NCBI GenBank assembly: GCA_965153455.1
Contig: OZ234501.1
Span: 2,046,001 to 2,110,000, forward strand
DNA length: 64,000 nt
Direction: 5' to 3'
From: Sphagnum compactum
Taxonomy: Eukaryota > Bryophyta > Sphagnopsida > Sphagnales
The notes beneath the pieces were generated by a model that saw nothing but the letters and a program-made list of their open reading frames with translations, was not told the DNA's origin and did not search any database. Below, piece by piece: positions 35,539 to 48,473 of this stretch. Positions within the stretch are counted from its first letter, which is position 1. Every line of letters starts with the position of its first letter. A program made the position numbers and the translations under genes.

Positions 35539-35992
35539 TTGGACAATGTAGCAAAACACCACTTTATTTTGTTAACAAACTTTAGAAAATAAGTTAGCAC
35601 GTGTAAACAACTCAATCTACTTCTAAAACATAATATGTAATGCCAACAATAGACCTAGTTATGTTGTAGATATGGGATAAACATGCACACAACCAAATTG
35701 CCTTAGAAACTCAAGTTTTTAAAGTACCAAGTAGCAAACATGGTCCATGAACAAAAAATACAAGTCCTTGAAACAAAGACATATTAGGTTTTTGTTCTTG
35801 AAACCAGCATTTGTTTTAATTGAGTTAGCAACTTCAAGCATATTTAAACAAAATTAGCAAGTTCACAAGGTTCAAAATAGTTCATAATGAAGTGCAAACA
35901 ACCACATGCATTAAAATAGGAAATATAAGAATTTACAAAGCAGCCCATGTAAAAAACAATGCATAGATATGATAACTGAAATGTTCATAACA

Positions 35993-36835
35993 GTCGTGAA
36001 ACATAAATTGAACACAATGGCATAGTCATGAAACATACATTGAACCTAATGACATAGTCATGAAGCATAAATTGGACTCAATGGCATAATCACATGAAAC
36101 ATAACTTGAACTCAATTGGATAGTCCCATGAAGCATAAATTGAACTCAATGGTAAAGTCACATGAAACATAAATTGAACTCAATGAGACAATCCCAAGAA
36201 ACACAAATTGAACTCAATGGCACATTCTTGTTCAGCAAAAATTGAATTCAATGGCACAATCCCAAGACACATAAATTGAATTCATTGGCATTTTCTTGAA
36301 TCATAAATTGTTCACTAAATGGCACAACTTGATACAAAAATTGAACTCAATGGCACAACTTGAAGTAGAAATTGAACTCAATGGCACAACTTGAAGCATA
36401 AATTGAATTCAATGGCACATTCTTGAAGCAAAAATTGACAACAATGGTACAGTCATGAAACATAAATTGAACTCAATGGCAGAATCCTAGGAAGCATAAA
36501 TTGAGTTCATTAACACAACTTGAACATAAATCAAGAACTTAATGGCACGTTCCTAAAGCAAAAATTGAACTTAATGGCAAAGTCATGAAGCCAAAATTGA
36601 ACTCACTAGCACATTCCTAAATCATAAATGGTTCATTCAATGGCACAACTTGAAATAGAAATTCAATTCAATGGCACAACCTAAAGCATAAATTAATTTC
36701 AATTTGACGCGTTCCTAAAACATAAATTAAACACAATGGCATAGTCCCAGGAAACATAAATTGAATTCATTAGCATAAAACCTCAATAGCTCAAGGGCAC
36801 AATCTTGATTAGCATAAATTGAATTCAACATAGCA
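35993..36835. repeat. Minisatellite, about 24 units of 31-35 bp
   Basis: Degenerate tandem units with the core CATAAATTGAACTCAATGGC, joined by linkers of 8-14 bp such as ACAACTTGAAG or ATAGTCATGAAA. Both unit length and sequence drift. The array is not open in any frame, so it is not a repeat protein. Confidence 0.85.
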
Positions 36836-38925
36836 CTTTACAAATGCTTTGATATTAATGTCCAACATATATGTGCATAATCCAAAACCAAGACATCATT
36901 AAACAACTTAGTAATGTGAATCATGGTGCTACATTAAATCTTATGTCTTGTTAAAAGGAACATAATCATAGCATGTTAACTTACCTAATCCGCACATATA
37001 GACTAAAAAACTATGCATTTATGCTTTGACAACTAATAGATGGGTCAAAGCAAGATAAAATTAATTGGAAAAAATAAATGTTTCCTCTTCAACCCTATGT
37101 TGCTCATAACTACCATAAAGTAACATCAAATTAGGTGAAAGTATGTGTCAAGTAGCATTAGTTTGCTCTATTAAGTTTATAAAAATCTAATTTCAAAAAA
37201 TAAAAAGTAAATCAATTTAAAAAGTAAATAAAGAATACATCTAAAATTGACTGAAAATGAATGAAATTGATATGTAATAAGTTAGGAAATGAAGATCAAC
37301 ATAGGTTTTAGCAAGTCATAAAAAAAAAATTAATTTCCTTTTTGTAATAACCTATTTGACACCTACTTGAAACCAAAAATCCATAGTGAAAAGTCAAAAA
37401 CTACTTGTATTTTGGAAAACCTATTTTTACAATTTGAAATATGAAAATCAATGCATATTAGTGTAAATATATATTATATTTAATCATTGAAATGAAAACA
37501 TTTAATGTTCCACAATTTTATAATGAGTTTTTTTGTTATTTTAGATCTACTTGTTCCAATTTTGACAAGGTAATCAAGTTGTTCACTTTATCTTGCTTAC
37601 ACCCAAGTTCATATTGTATTTAGGTCTTCCAACAAAATATTTACCCAAAAATTGGCATTCTATAACTAGTGCCAAACTTCCATTAGAGCTCTTCCAAGCT
37701 CTCAATCACCCTTTTGCTTATATATTTACTACTTGCATAAGGAAGAAAGTATTTAGAGACCAACAGTTCATAAGTGTTTAATTAGGATTACTTATATATA
37801 TGTAAGCTTTCATGAACCAATATTGTGCAGTTCTTCAAAATGCTCAAAACTCATAATTGTAAAAGTTGGAAAAGGACTAGTCTAGATCTAAGGTTGCAAT
37901 CAAGTATGTTCCATAAGGTTTTCCAAATCAATCAACAATAGAACTAGAGAATGGGAAATCAACCAATTAACAATAGACATAAAAAGTGAATTTTGAGCAT
38001 GGAAAAAGTAGGAAAGCCACCCGAATCTACCATACAAAGGCATTTGTAGAAAACACAAAAGGAGGACTATTTCAAATGTTTTTTTGAACGAGTAACAAGT
38101 TGATTAGATGAATGGGTATTTGTCACAATATTGGATATATGTCCACTTCCTAGAATTGTAGGCTTATTTGCCCCTTTGGGTGAAAGCATATACTAGGGTG
38201 TTCCAATTTTGGTGGATTAAAGTTCTTTTTCAAAGTCCTTTTCTATTGTAGTTGAAAACTAACTTAAAATATGAATATTTAGATGATATTGAAAGTAATT
38301 TTTTTCCATTTCCAATTTCAAATCGTAATGTTATAATACATATTTTAAAAATCATAAACGACTTTTTTTAAATGCTTAAAAAGGCTTTTTAAATCATTAT
38401 AGTTTTTGGGATTTTGAAATGTCCATAACATAATAAATTAAAATCACATTCTATTCATTCAATGTATCTTTAGTTTTTAAAACATAATTCAATATCCCAA
38501 AGTTTCAAACACATTAAGACTAACACATAGTAAAATAAAAGTCCATATCCATTAATTTTGTAGGTGTGGCAAAAAGTGTGGGCAAAACTCAAAAGTCCAT
38601 TACTTATTGGTTATTCATGATTTTGATTTTATTTTTTCATTCTTGGAAGGTTGATTATGATAGTTTTAGAAAAGTGAGTCCTTTTTTTATTATTTCAATG
38701 AATTTATTTTTTGATTTTCTTATATCTAAGAAATACAGGAAAATTTACCATTGTGACATCCATATACATAAGGTCACCGTAGTGTGCAAACACCCCTTTC
38801 TTAGGAGAAATGAACTTTCTTTTATGCCCAATGACATTATTTTGGCCAAGTTATCAACTTGTAAGGCATCTTTAATTGACTATCTTACATCTCCACTAGG
38901 TTCAGCATGCAACACCATTGTCACT
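36836..38925. other. AT-rich spacer
   Basis: No gene that I can support. Several short plus-strand frames (e.g. 38566-38961, 131 codons) are AT-driven, with Phe/Ile/Ser-rich composition. Confidence 0.4.
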
Positions 38926-39354
38926 TTATGGTTCTTCATCATCAATTTTGCCCAATTGTAACCATGAATTTCCATCCACACCACTGTCTACAACTAGTAC
39001 ATTCTTACCCATTTTCATATTATTCAAGCTTTCAAGTAGCACCAATTCCTTTTTAATGTCTTTCTTTGACATGATTGCTCCCCTCCACAACATGTCTGTT
39101 ACTCTAGTAACCAACACATCAATACCTTTTTTGCAAGGACTAGTGACTTCAAGATTCATGGTAACTTGCATTTATTGATCTTGCACATGAAAGCTCCCCA
39201 CACTTCGACTTTTAGCAACATGGTTGATGTTTGAAGGTGGTGCCCATGTAGGCCCATGATGGCTAGTTGAAACAAAAACAAATGATCTTTTTGGTACAAA
39301 TTTTATAATCAAACCATGGATGTCAAGTTTATTAGATTCTACCATGATAGTCAA
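38926..39354 (-). pseudogene. Broken reading frame, unknown family
   Basis: One minus-strand frame runs for 143 codons with a single TAA at 39172-39174. Phrases: VFVSTSHHGPTWAPPSNINH, VTSPCKKGIDVLVTRVTDML, KDIKKELVLLESLNNMKMGK and VLVVDSGVDGNSWLQLGKID. The composition is protein-like in DNA where chance frames are Phe/Ile-rich. Further minus-strand frames at 40149-40358 and 40796-41053 may belong to the same decayed gene or transposon. No family recognised. Confidence 0.35.
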
Positions 39355-39684
39355 TAAAATACATCATACATTTGGACTACAAACTAATCCTATTTATGGA
39401 TTATTGAATGAACAAATGTGCTTAACATTGAAATTGTGTACTAAAATTATTCCAATGGACTATTAGTGTAAGACTTGGGCAATTATGACCAAAGATTGAC
39501 TATTTTTGGACAATACATACTGCAAGTGGAGTATGTATGGAAAACAAAAAAATGTGAAGACTTTAAATGTAAAACCACCATTGTTGAATACTAACAGCAA
39601 ACAATTTCTACTTATGTTGAAATTTGATGGAGTTTTGATGGACAAAATATGGAATCCTACCAATTTCAATAGATTAAAAGACCC

Positions 39685-39846
39685 TTGATGGACACATTAA
39701 GGAAAACATTATGTCCATTTAAGATTTGATGGACACATTGAGGAAAACATTATGTACACCTAGGCTTTGATCAACACATAAAGGAAAATATCCATGTACA
39801 CCTAGGCATTTGATGGACACATTGAAGACAATTGTATGTACATAGG
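39685..39846. repeat. Four tandem 41-43-bp repeats
   Basis: Units start at 39685, 39726, 39767 and 39810 with TTGATGGACACATTGAGGAA, followed by AACATTATGTACACCTAGG. The third unit is the most divergent. Confidence 0.8.
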
Positions 39847-40148
39847 TTGTTGTCTAAATTGCTAATTCTAGGATACTGTGTTATGGATTACACATCTAAA
39901 TTGATGACTTCTTAGAAGTTCCAAGTATGTTTAAGGAAATTTGGCCCACACAAACCCTAAGATGAATCTAAATGATGAGTTTGAATGGATTGTCATTCTA
40001 GAACTACATCTAATTCTCATTGGATTGTAGATGGACTCTATAGTTTCATGCACATCAAAACAAAATCAAGTTGCCCAACATTCCATTCAAAGGAAAATCC
40101 AATGAACATGTGAGAAAAATTCAAACTTACAGTACTTCTATGATGCAT

Positions 40149-41053
40149 TCAAGGCTGTTGTGCCTTTGGCGAGTTGCTACCTCCTTGGCCAATGTGAATC
40201 AAAGGAGTTGGCTTTTTTAGACCCACTCCATTAATCGTGCATTTCTTCCCCACATTCTTATTGAACACACTTAGTGGGAAATCCAAAGAAATATGATGCA
40301 CACCATTCATGATATGCATGTTTGTAAGAAGTAAAACAAACCTCCCAAATAGGAACAAACCCTAAACCGCAAAAAACACACTTCTCTAAAACAATTCAAG
40401 TTCTTGGTATTAAATTAGGACTTTCAAATGGAAAGAAAGGTTATGGCACCAAGTTCCTTCGAGTATCGCACCCCCTTTGAAATTTGACAATCAAATCCTT
40501 AACTACATTGTCATGCTTCTTACAAACCACTACCTGATCCTCCAGTGCAAACATGTTGCCAACAACCCCACTTATCAATTTGTGCACCCTTCCATACTTT
40601 GTTTCACTTGCTACAACTTCAGACTTTAAGTAATTTACTAATTGTTCTTTGAATTACCACATGATTAGTGAGGGTTTTAACATTTTTGCCTACAAAAACC
40701 TAGGCATCCATAGAAACATGAGGGTTGGGTCCAAGAGCTTGTTCTCTTTCCAACTCCAAAAGAAGAAATTCAAGTTGTCTTTCTCCCAATCCAAGTTAAT
40801 TTCTTCTATCCTCCATTTGAGAACGAGTTTTGACATTGGTTAAAACAATGCCATCTTTACCTTTCTTCTGAGTTTGTAGCGTTTCCTTTGAGGTTGCAAG
40901 CAACTTTTGGGAAAACTCAAAATACGCATATAAGTGCGCAGGAAGCATTGTAGATAGGTCACTCGCATCAAACATGTTTCTATCATTGTCGTAAAAATTA
41001 ACTTCATCATCAACATCCACACCATCATCATCAACTGTAATAAAACCTTTCAT
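40149..41053 (-). other. Minus-strand coding-like fragments, unknown
   Basis: The frame at 40796-41053 starts MKGFITVDDDGVDVDDEVNF and continues FDASDLSTMLPAHLYAYFEF, an acidic then helical peptide. 40149-40358 encodes ISLDFPLSVFNKNVGKKCT and GLKKPTPLIHIGQGG. They lie upstream, on the same strand, of the broken frame at 38926-39354, so all three may be remains of one gene. No family assigned. Confidence 0.25.
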
Positions 41054-41059
41054 GAGCTC

Positions 41060-42620
41060 TTGACGTTAATGCTTATTCTCCATTTGTCCATTCAACAAAT
41101 GTCGTCTAGTTCATATTGGTTTCTTTCAGTTCACAAACAAATCCTTTAGCTAACCTTGATGTAATAATCCCGAAAGAAAAAATGTACTCGGCTTTTAATG
41201 GATAATCATCCAAAGATTCTCCACCTTTGCAACAATTTCTGGATCTATACATTCCATGTAGTGATGCCCATTTTTGTTGACAATAGGGCCAAACACCTTT
41301 TTAATTTCCTCTTTTGTGCAATCTCGAAGAGTCTTCATTTGCTTCGAATTCAGCCCTATAAAAGACAAGTCATACTTATTTGCAAATTCTTTTCACAAGG
41401 CTTTTGACAAGTTGAAACGACTTTTGAACCTTAACAAAAATAACTTCTATAAAACTTCAATCGTTAAAACTAAGGTTACTATTTTCTCTTTTCACTCGTT
41501 ATCATTGTTGTGCTAGACACTTGTTGACAACACCTTGTTAATGTCACTATGATCAACACTTGTGGATGGCGTACCACTAGACATCCTGGTAACCACATAG
41601 AAGACAAAAAAAATTGAACTACTAACATTTCAGCGATGTCATAATCACACTTAAAAAAGGATTTTTGACATAATTGTACATTTCGACCTGACTTTGCGCG
41701 CATGTGCACAGGTCCAAGACAGTGACCTCATGGTAAATTAGTTGTCACCTCTAAAGGCACCATGTGGATGGGCAAGAAAGCAAAAAAATCAAATTAAATT
41801 TTTCCCCCAACAAGGTTTTGACAATTTAAGGATTCCACATTTGCCTAAATTGGTCCACCTTAATGTGCAATTACCAATTGGAAGGGCACAAAGAAATACA
41901 TAATGGACATTGCAAGCATTAGGGTTTAATTTAATATTTTTTAAAGATTAGAGGTTGTTGGCAAACATGATCAAAAGAACATTGGGAAACATTGGAAAGA
42001 CAATTTTTTTTAAGGCAACAAAAAAAACACTAAAAAAACATAATGGATCCCATAAATGTAAATGTTTTAGTAGGTGAAAATTAAATTTAATCTTCTAGAA
42101 TTGAGGGAAGGGAAAATGATTTCATGAAAAATCCATATGATTTTGAATTTTCAATGCATGGCAACTAATTATCTTTTAATAATTTATTTAAATAGAATTT
42201 TAATATATATTATTATTTTAACCTTACGTCAATTGATCATCACTGGTAGTGTGAAGCAATGCAAAGCACAAGTTAATGGTAGCAGAAAAGCAAACTGTGA
42301 CAAAAATGAAAACACAAAATGAGACCGACCCAACCACATCCAAGTGCTTGACTTCGAATGGATGAGGCTTGTTTGTATCTTTTGATCTCTATTTTATATA
42401 GTTTAGACACTTTGCTGCTGAAGACCACCATTTTGTTTTGGCCTAGTCTAGAAAGAGAAACACGAGAAGTCTGGTGGCGAAAGCGAGGGGGGTGAAGACT
42501 AACAAATAGGTCAACAATGCGAAAAAGAGGTTGCCGCTCTTCCTTCCTTCGCGAGACAAACACGAAAAGTGCATCCTGCTTCACGAGTTTTCAAACCCTA
42601 AACTGGGCTTCGCCATTGAC
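41060..42620. other. AT-rich spacer and hydrolase 5' flank
   Basis: No gene recognised to about 42400. The DNA becomes GC-richer from 42440, as expected for the promoter and leader of the hydrolase gene. No TATA box could be assigned. Confidence 0.4.
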
Positions 42621-42623
42621 ATC

Positions 42624-45600
42624 ATGAGGTTGCGTGGCCTGACTGGATTGCGGACCTGCGGAGTTGCCGGTGTTCCTCACTTGACGATGGCTCCTTTTGG
42701 CTCCTTCGCGGCCGCTATCCGTTTCAAAGCATCATCTCCAGCTCAAGACGAGGTACTCTCTGCGTTTCTGACCCTCTTATTTTCTTGGCCGCGGTCGGTA
42801 CTATAATGAAGGCTGTTGACGACTCGATTCTGTCCATATGCATCAGTAAACGAGTCTTAGCTTGTTTTTAGCGAAATCCAGTTGAGCTTAGGACACTCAG
42901 ATTTTTTATGTCGAGTTGAATGGGCAATTAGTGAACTTCTATTAGCTTCTGGCCGAGATGTACAGGTTCTGGTGGAGGAGGGATTTTCAGCAAAGGTTGC
43001 CATCTTGAACCGACCCAAAAAGCTTAATGCGCTGACTACAAAAATGGTATGCTCCGGCATTAGGTTTCGACTTTCAAACTGGCATCTATTCATTTAAATT
43101 CTCACCTGATCTTGAAGTAGCTTGAAGAAATGACAGAAACACTCCAAGAAGGAATATGAAGAATGTTGCTTGTAGAATACTGGCAAGTGTGTCTGCCAGA
43201 AGAAGATGCATATAACAGTATGCCTTTGAAGGACACTCTGCTCAGTTTGAAAATGGTGAGGTGCATTTCTTGGTGAATCAGGTGGAAAGATTGAGGGAGT
43301 TATATGAGAAATGGGAGAAAGACAGGCATGTCCGCATGGTGATTATCACAGTAAGATCCTGCTTCCACCTTTGTAACTTCATGTGGAAAGCCCAACACTC
43401 ACTAGCCATGGTCTCACATGCACCAGTTTCATGACTGATGTGAAATTTTTGTATTCCCTCTGGTAGAAAGTGGCCTGATATGATCGTTTTAACCATAATC
43501 CTACTATTAAGGAAGGTAGATTGTTTGTTTCATTTGTTTGTCATGTTGAGATTTCCCATACCGTGGTGCTCCCTGCTGCGCTCTTAATATTGTTTGAAAG
43601 CCCTCAATGAATAGGGGTGAAGTAAGATGATTTTGTAATGTTTAGACAGAATGTGTGGGAATTCTTGAATATTGAACAATTTTGTCAAAAAACCTCAATA
43701 AAATAAAAACTAGAAATTCACGGAAATTAGGGTGCACTCTTGGTATTGTTGGAAAGCCATTGACGAGGGATTTCTTGGAGCTGATTTTGTAATCTGTAGA
43801 CACAAGGTGCGGGAGATATTGAATTTTGAGAAATATTTGGCCTCTCAAAATTCATTCAATATTATTGTGTGTGCTCAATGGCACAGGCCACACTAGTATG
43901 TGATGGTAACCTAAATCTTTGTCCAAGATTCAGAGAAGCTGACAATTGTGGAGATTGATTGGACATTATAGCTTAGATCTTGAAGATGAGTGTGTTATGA
44001 GAATCATTTTATGGATCTGTTGAAATCATCTAAATAGTAAGAGAAGTTTTATATACAAGTTCTGAAATACCAAGGTGTGTTGTGGCAAAGGGTGCTGGGC
44101 GAGGCTTCTGTGCAGGTGGTGATGTGGCAACAGTTTATCATCTGGGAAAATCAGGTATTCCACATCTACAATCCTTTGAAATGGGTGAAGACTTGGTTGA
44201 ATGGACAGGGTCCATGTCCATCCAGTTATATTTCCACACTTGCAGAAGTGTGTGCACAGACATGCATATCAGTAACAAGCCTGGTAGTTGGCAGTATGCA
44301 TCGTCTCTTGCTTCTGGAGATTAATTAATGGACACCCCATAGGATAACCTAAGGTGCTCAATTGTTCAGCATGCAAATGTCGACAAGCTAGTTTTGGGTT
44401 TGTCAAATTATTGACAGTCTCCATGCAGATCTGTCCAACTTTTAGAAACTCAAATCAGTGATCAGATGCCATACATATATGTCTAGAAAAAACCATGGAT
44501 GATATTTACTGTGGATATTGTGGATCTTATGAAAAGTTCTTTTTTTATGGTGTAGTATAATTTCATTTTACTTTTCTGTTTGGTACTGTAGCAGTTTCTG
44601 TGTTGAAATTTTGAGTCACATTAGGTGACCATATATGCAGTTTGTGCAACTTTGGTTTTGTTCAACTTGTGGAAAATATAAGCTACTAAATTTCCAATAA
44701 GTTTGAAACACTGAGCACCTTATGGTATGAGGTTGTTACCCAGTTTCTAATGTAGTTGAGCAGCACGTGTAGCTATGTGTATGGCTATTTTTCCAGTAAT
44801 GAGCAAATTTTACTTTCAGAGCTCAGTAATCATGTTTGTGGTCATTCTGTTATTCAGGGATGAAGAATGAGGCCAATGACTTTTTTGCCAAGGAGTATCT
44901 GCTTAATTACATTCTGGGGACTTACAAGAAAATCCATGTGAGTACACCTGTCATGAAGTTTGACTTTGACTAAGCTGCATCCAAGGTCATCTTGTTGTCT
45001 GCTTGAATTACTGTGAGAATATTAGCAACCCAGATTTGAAGGGATGGGGAATGAATTGGTCTTCTTGTTGTTTGGTTATGGGCAGGTTGCCTTGTTGAAT
45101 GGAATTGTCATGGGTGGAGGTAATGGCATTTCCATTCATGGAAAGTTTCGGGTTGCCACAGAAAATACAGTACATTTTCTCCCTTTGCACTCTTGAATAG
45201 ACAATTTGCAGCTATTTGTTAGTGCCTGAGCTGGAGCATGTCAATCAAACCTTTGAAACCATGTTGCAGCAGCAATATAAGGCCGATATAAGGTTGCTGG
45301 ATGAATGCAAGCAATTGGTTGAGGACTATGGGTCAGAGAGTCTTTCTGACAGTCAACTCTGGATTTTGGGGCAGCTGTTTGCCATGCCAGAGACAGCTAT
45401 TGGGCTTCACCCTGATGTTGGGGCTTCATACTTCCTATCACGACTACCTGGGCACTTGGGTATGATCACATTCTCCTAATAAATCTATCCATGTGGGATG
45501 CGTTCAAAGCCAGGCTGCATGAAATCTACTTGTGTGTGCAAGATGTGTGCAGGCCTAGCATGTGAGGTCATAAGCCTGTGCCACTTTCATCCTCAAACTC

Positions 45601-48335
45601 AACAACAATGTTTGGGTGTTGTTCATTCTCAAAATGGTTCAGGATTTATGGTCCCCACAGGCTTGAGAGTTACATAATTGGAAAACCAGACCATATTGCA
45701 AAATTGGATCTTTTACTTTCCCTTATGTATGTGGGTCACTGTTGAGAACAATTTTCATGTTTATCATCCCTCAAACTGCCATGGCTGTGTAAATTGCATG
45801 GGTGATGCAGGTGAGTACCTAGGCCTCACTGGGACTCGACTTAATGGAGCTGAAATGCTTTCATGTGGCCTTGCTACTCACTTTGTGCCATCCCAGGTTT
45901 GACTTCACTTCACAGTGCCAGTGATTGATTGATTCTTACAGATTACTAGTCAGGTGTGCCACTACCATAGTTGAACTGTTTGCCTTTGTGAGTGTTGCAG
46001 AGAGATAGAGCTGCACATTGTACACATACAGTTTTTGGTTTTCTTGAGCATCTGTTGCAGCTTTGCTGGATAGGTGGGCTTCTTTCATTGTATTCTCAGC
46101 ATCTGTGGGTTACTTTTTGTGACTCCCTAAGCTCATCAAAGGGTTCTGTTGGCAGCGACTGGCTGATTTGGAGGAGCGCCTTGGGTCTCTCAACACCTCA
46201 GATGCAGAGATTGTGGGGACAGCTATTGATGAGTTCTGTGATGTTGTCTATCCTGGAGAAAAGAGCCCTTTGCACTGGTACCGATGATGCATGTGTACAT
46301 CTCCATTTTCCTTTGATGAAATGTTGCAGGATATCTTCTATGCACAAGGGCTCTTTATTGAGCTCAGATTATGTTTAACATCATGCACAGTTGGACAGAT
46401 CCAGAATAACTTGTGAACTTTTAATTGTAACTCTCAGGAATCATACTGGGTCAGAAGTTGGTAGCAATAATCTCAGGAGACCCAGAGTGGCTTTTGGTGA
46501 AATCTTGCTGGTTTTATGTTTGGGTTACAGGAGGGAGGCCATTGACCGTTGCTTTCAGAAGGAGAATATGGAGGAGATCATGCATGCTGTTGTAAGTTAA
46601 TTTACCTGCCAAGACCGGTCCTTTGTTTGCCTTGACTTGATTGCATGAACACATGGATAAGAAGAAGTTGGCTTGCTTCCACTTCTGTAAACTTCATGTA
46701 TATTTGCTGGTGAGTTCTGATGAAGTTTGTTTGTTGACCAGTGTTTAAAGTATTCCATCCCCAAGTGCATCTGTTTCTATTCCTTTGATTCCCAAGTTGT
46801 ATTTAGGTTTGTGGGAACTGTTAATTTGTGGGCAGGGACACCTCATTTATCTCACATTGCTTGTTTGAAGGTGGGTGATGAATCACTGACTTGAATGATT
46901 TTTCGTCATAAATTTCCTTGCATGCAGGAGGCTGAAGCACAACAGTCAGCTGATGTGTGGTATGAGAACACTCTGAACTCCTTGAAGAAGATGTCTCCTA
47001 TCAGCCTAAAAGTTACTTTGAGATCTGTAAGTTCTCCCTTAGTGGTTATGACTGCTGCAGTTTAAAAGCATGGCAGGTGGTGCGTAGATGGAATGATCCC
47101 TTGATACCTTGAAAATGTGGATGCAAAGGAAACATGGCCAGATCAAGAGCCTTTTGTCGTTTTCAGATAATCAGTGAATTTTCTCTTGAAGTTCTCCATC
47201 TTGTTTGTCTCTTTTTCCCTCTTTTCTTAGACAGGTTTTTCTTGTTCTTTTTCTTTTTGTATTCTTTCTTCTTGATTTTCTTTGTTTTTAAAAATCTTTT
47301 AGATTTTGTTGTTAGCTAGCATCATTGTTGAGTCTCCTCATTACTGCTAGTCTTGTGGCAGAAACTCAATTCATTGGTTAATGTATGGCATTGACCTGTA
47401 CCCACTGCCATGAGCTGATGAAATTAGTAGGGTTGGTAGCTGGTCACTACCAAACATATTGCTATTGAAGGTCTCTGAACATGTGTGACTGTCAGTGTTG
47501 TTCAAACTGATCTCAGTTTCCTCTTTTGGGTTGGTTTCATCTTTTTTCTAAATGCTGATTTTTTGCCATTTATGAAATTTCTATAACCTTATTATTGGGT
47601 CATTTCTCAGTTCTATTCAGGTTGAGTTAAATCGTAAGTATGGAGAACTTCATATTTACATATGATGATATATGATCAATGATTTCCTCAGCAGCTTTAG
47701 CCGTTAAGAGTGCTTGATCTTACATCTTGATTTGCTGACATATCAGATACGGGACGGCAGACAACAGTCTCTTTATCAATGCTTGGAGCATGAGTACCGG
47801 ATTAGTGTGAATGCAGTAAATGCAGAAGTCTCCACAGACTTTTATGAGGTACTTGTATTTCTTCTCTTTTTATAACCCACTTGCCATCATTGGTTAGTTC
47901 CAACAGTGAGGAAGATGGAAAATCTGATGATCATGTTTGTCAAAAATCCTGCAGGGTTGTCGAGCAGTTTTAGTGGACAAGGACAATACCCCTAAGGTAC
48001 ACCCATCTTGCTTTGTTGTCTGTGTAAAGATAAGAGAATATTTGCCTTGAGCAATAATTCAGTTGCAGTCCCTCGTCAGACACTATGTATGGTTGATGGG
48101 ATCATCATGATGTCCAGTGGCTTAAATCATGTGCCATAAATGATTCCAGTGTCAGACATGCCACCTAATCTTTTTGATTCGTCTCTCTTGTCCAAAACAG
48201 TGGGATCCACCTTCTCTGGAGGAGGTCACACCAGAGATGGTGAGTCAAATATTTGCACCCTTAGGAGAAGGTGAGGAATTGCAGCTACCTGTTGAAGAGC
48301 GTGAAGGGAGGGCACGGCACCGTGCAAGGCTGTGA
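42624..48335 (+). CDS. 3-hydroxyisobutyryl-CoA hydrolase-like protein
   Basis: Crotonase-superfamily thioesterase; the family releases 3-hydroxyisobutyrate from its CoA ester in valine breakdown. Exons: 42624-42752, 42966-43046, 43282-43350, 44091-44154, 44858-44937, 45086-45169, 45375-45459, 45811-45896, 46156-46277, 46531-46591, 46928-47026, 47747-47848, 47955-47996, 48201-48335. All have GT-AG borders and consistent phases, giving 412 residues. Seen: [13 protein letters not shown] (start of the domain), oxyanion-hole loops [10 protein letters not shown] (about 97-106) and [10 protein letters not shown], then [18 protein letters not shown]. In that motif Glu175 and Asp183 have the same 8-residue spacing as the catalytic pair of human HIBCH. 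C-terminal blocks [13 protein letters not shown] and WDPPSLEEV are plant-like. The N-terminus ([13 protein letters not shown]) is basic and acid-free, like a mitochondrial presequence; the C-terminus is RARL, like a PTS1. 42624 is the first in-frame ATG. The exact substrate is not proven. Confidence 0.95.
43577..43862. repeat. Degenerate ~155-bp duplication in hydrolase intron 3
   Basis: CTCTTAATATTGTTTGAAAG at 43580 recurs as CTCTTGGTATTGTTGGAAAG at 43737. Later landmarks (TGATTTTGTAAT...TAGACA, then TTGAATATTGAACAATTTTG versus TTGAATTTTGAGAAATATTT) repeat in the same order. It is too diverged to be recent. Confidence 0.55.
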
Positions 48336-48473
48336 TTTAATAGCAGTTTGGTCCAATCAGATCCAAATCAGCCAGAGTTAAACTTTGTCCTGTTGAGCTC
48401 ATGAATGCCATGAAAATTAGCTGTGTTATCCTAGTAGGCACATCAATATTGTCACTTGAATGAGTGCCAACAT

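Noticed and set aside
35993-36835. CRISPR-like array of spaced repeats
   Set aside because: The units are contiguous and degenerate with drifting linkers, and the DNA is plant nuclear; it is a minisatellite.
38566-38961. 131-codon plus-strand frame
   Set aside because: Composition follows the AT-rich DNA, there is no motif, and it overlaps a more protein-like minus-strand frame.
45211-45374. Open frame within hydrolase intron 6 ([16 protein letters not shown]...) directly before exon 7
   Set aside because: The conserved protein order joins exon 6 (ATENT) directly to [10 protein letters not shown] at the acceptor 45375. An exon starting at the acceptor-like TTTGCAG near 45210 would be out of frame and hit a stop after five codons.
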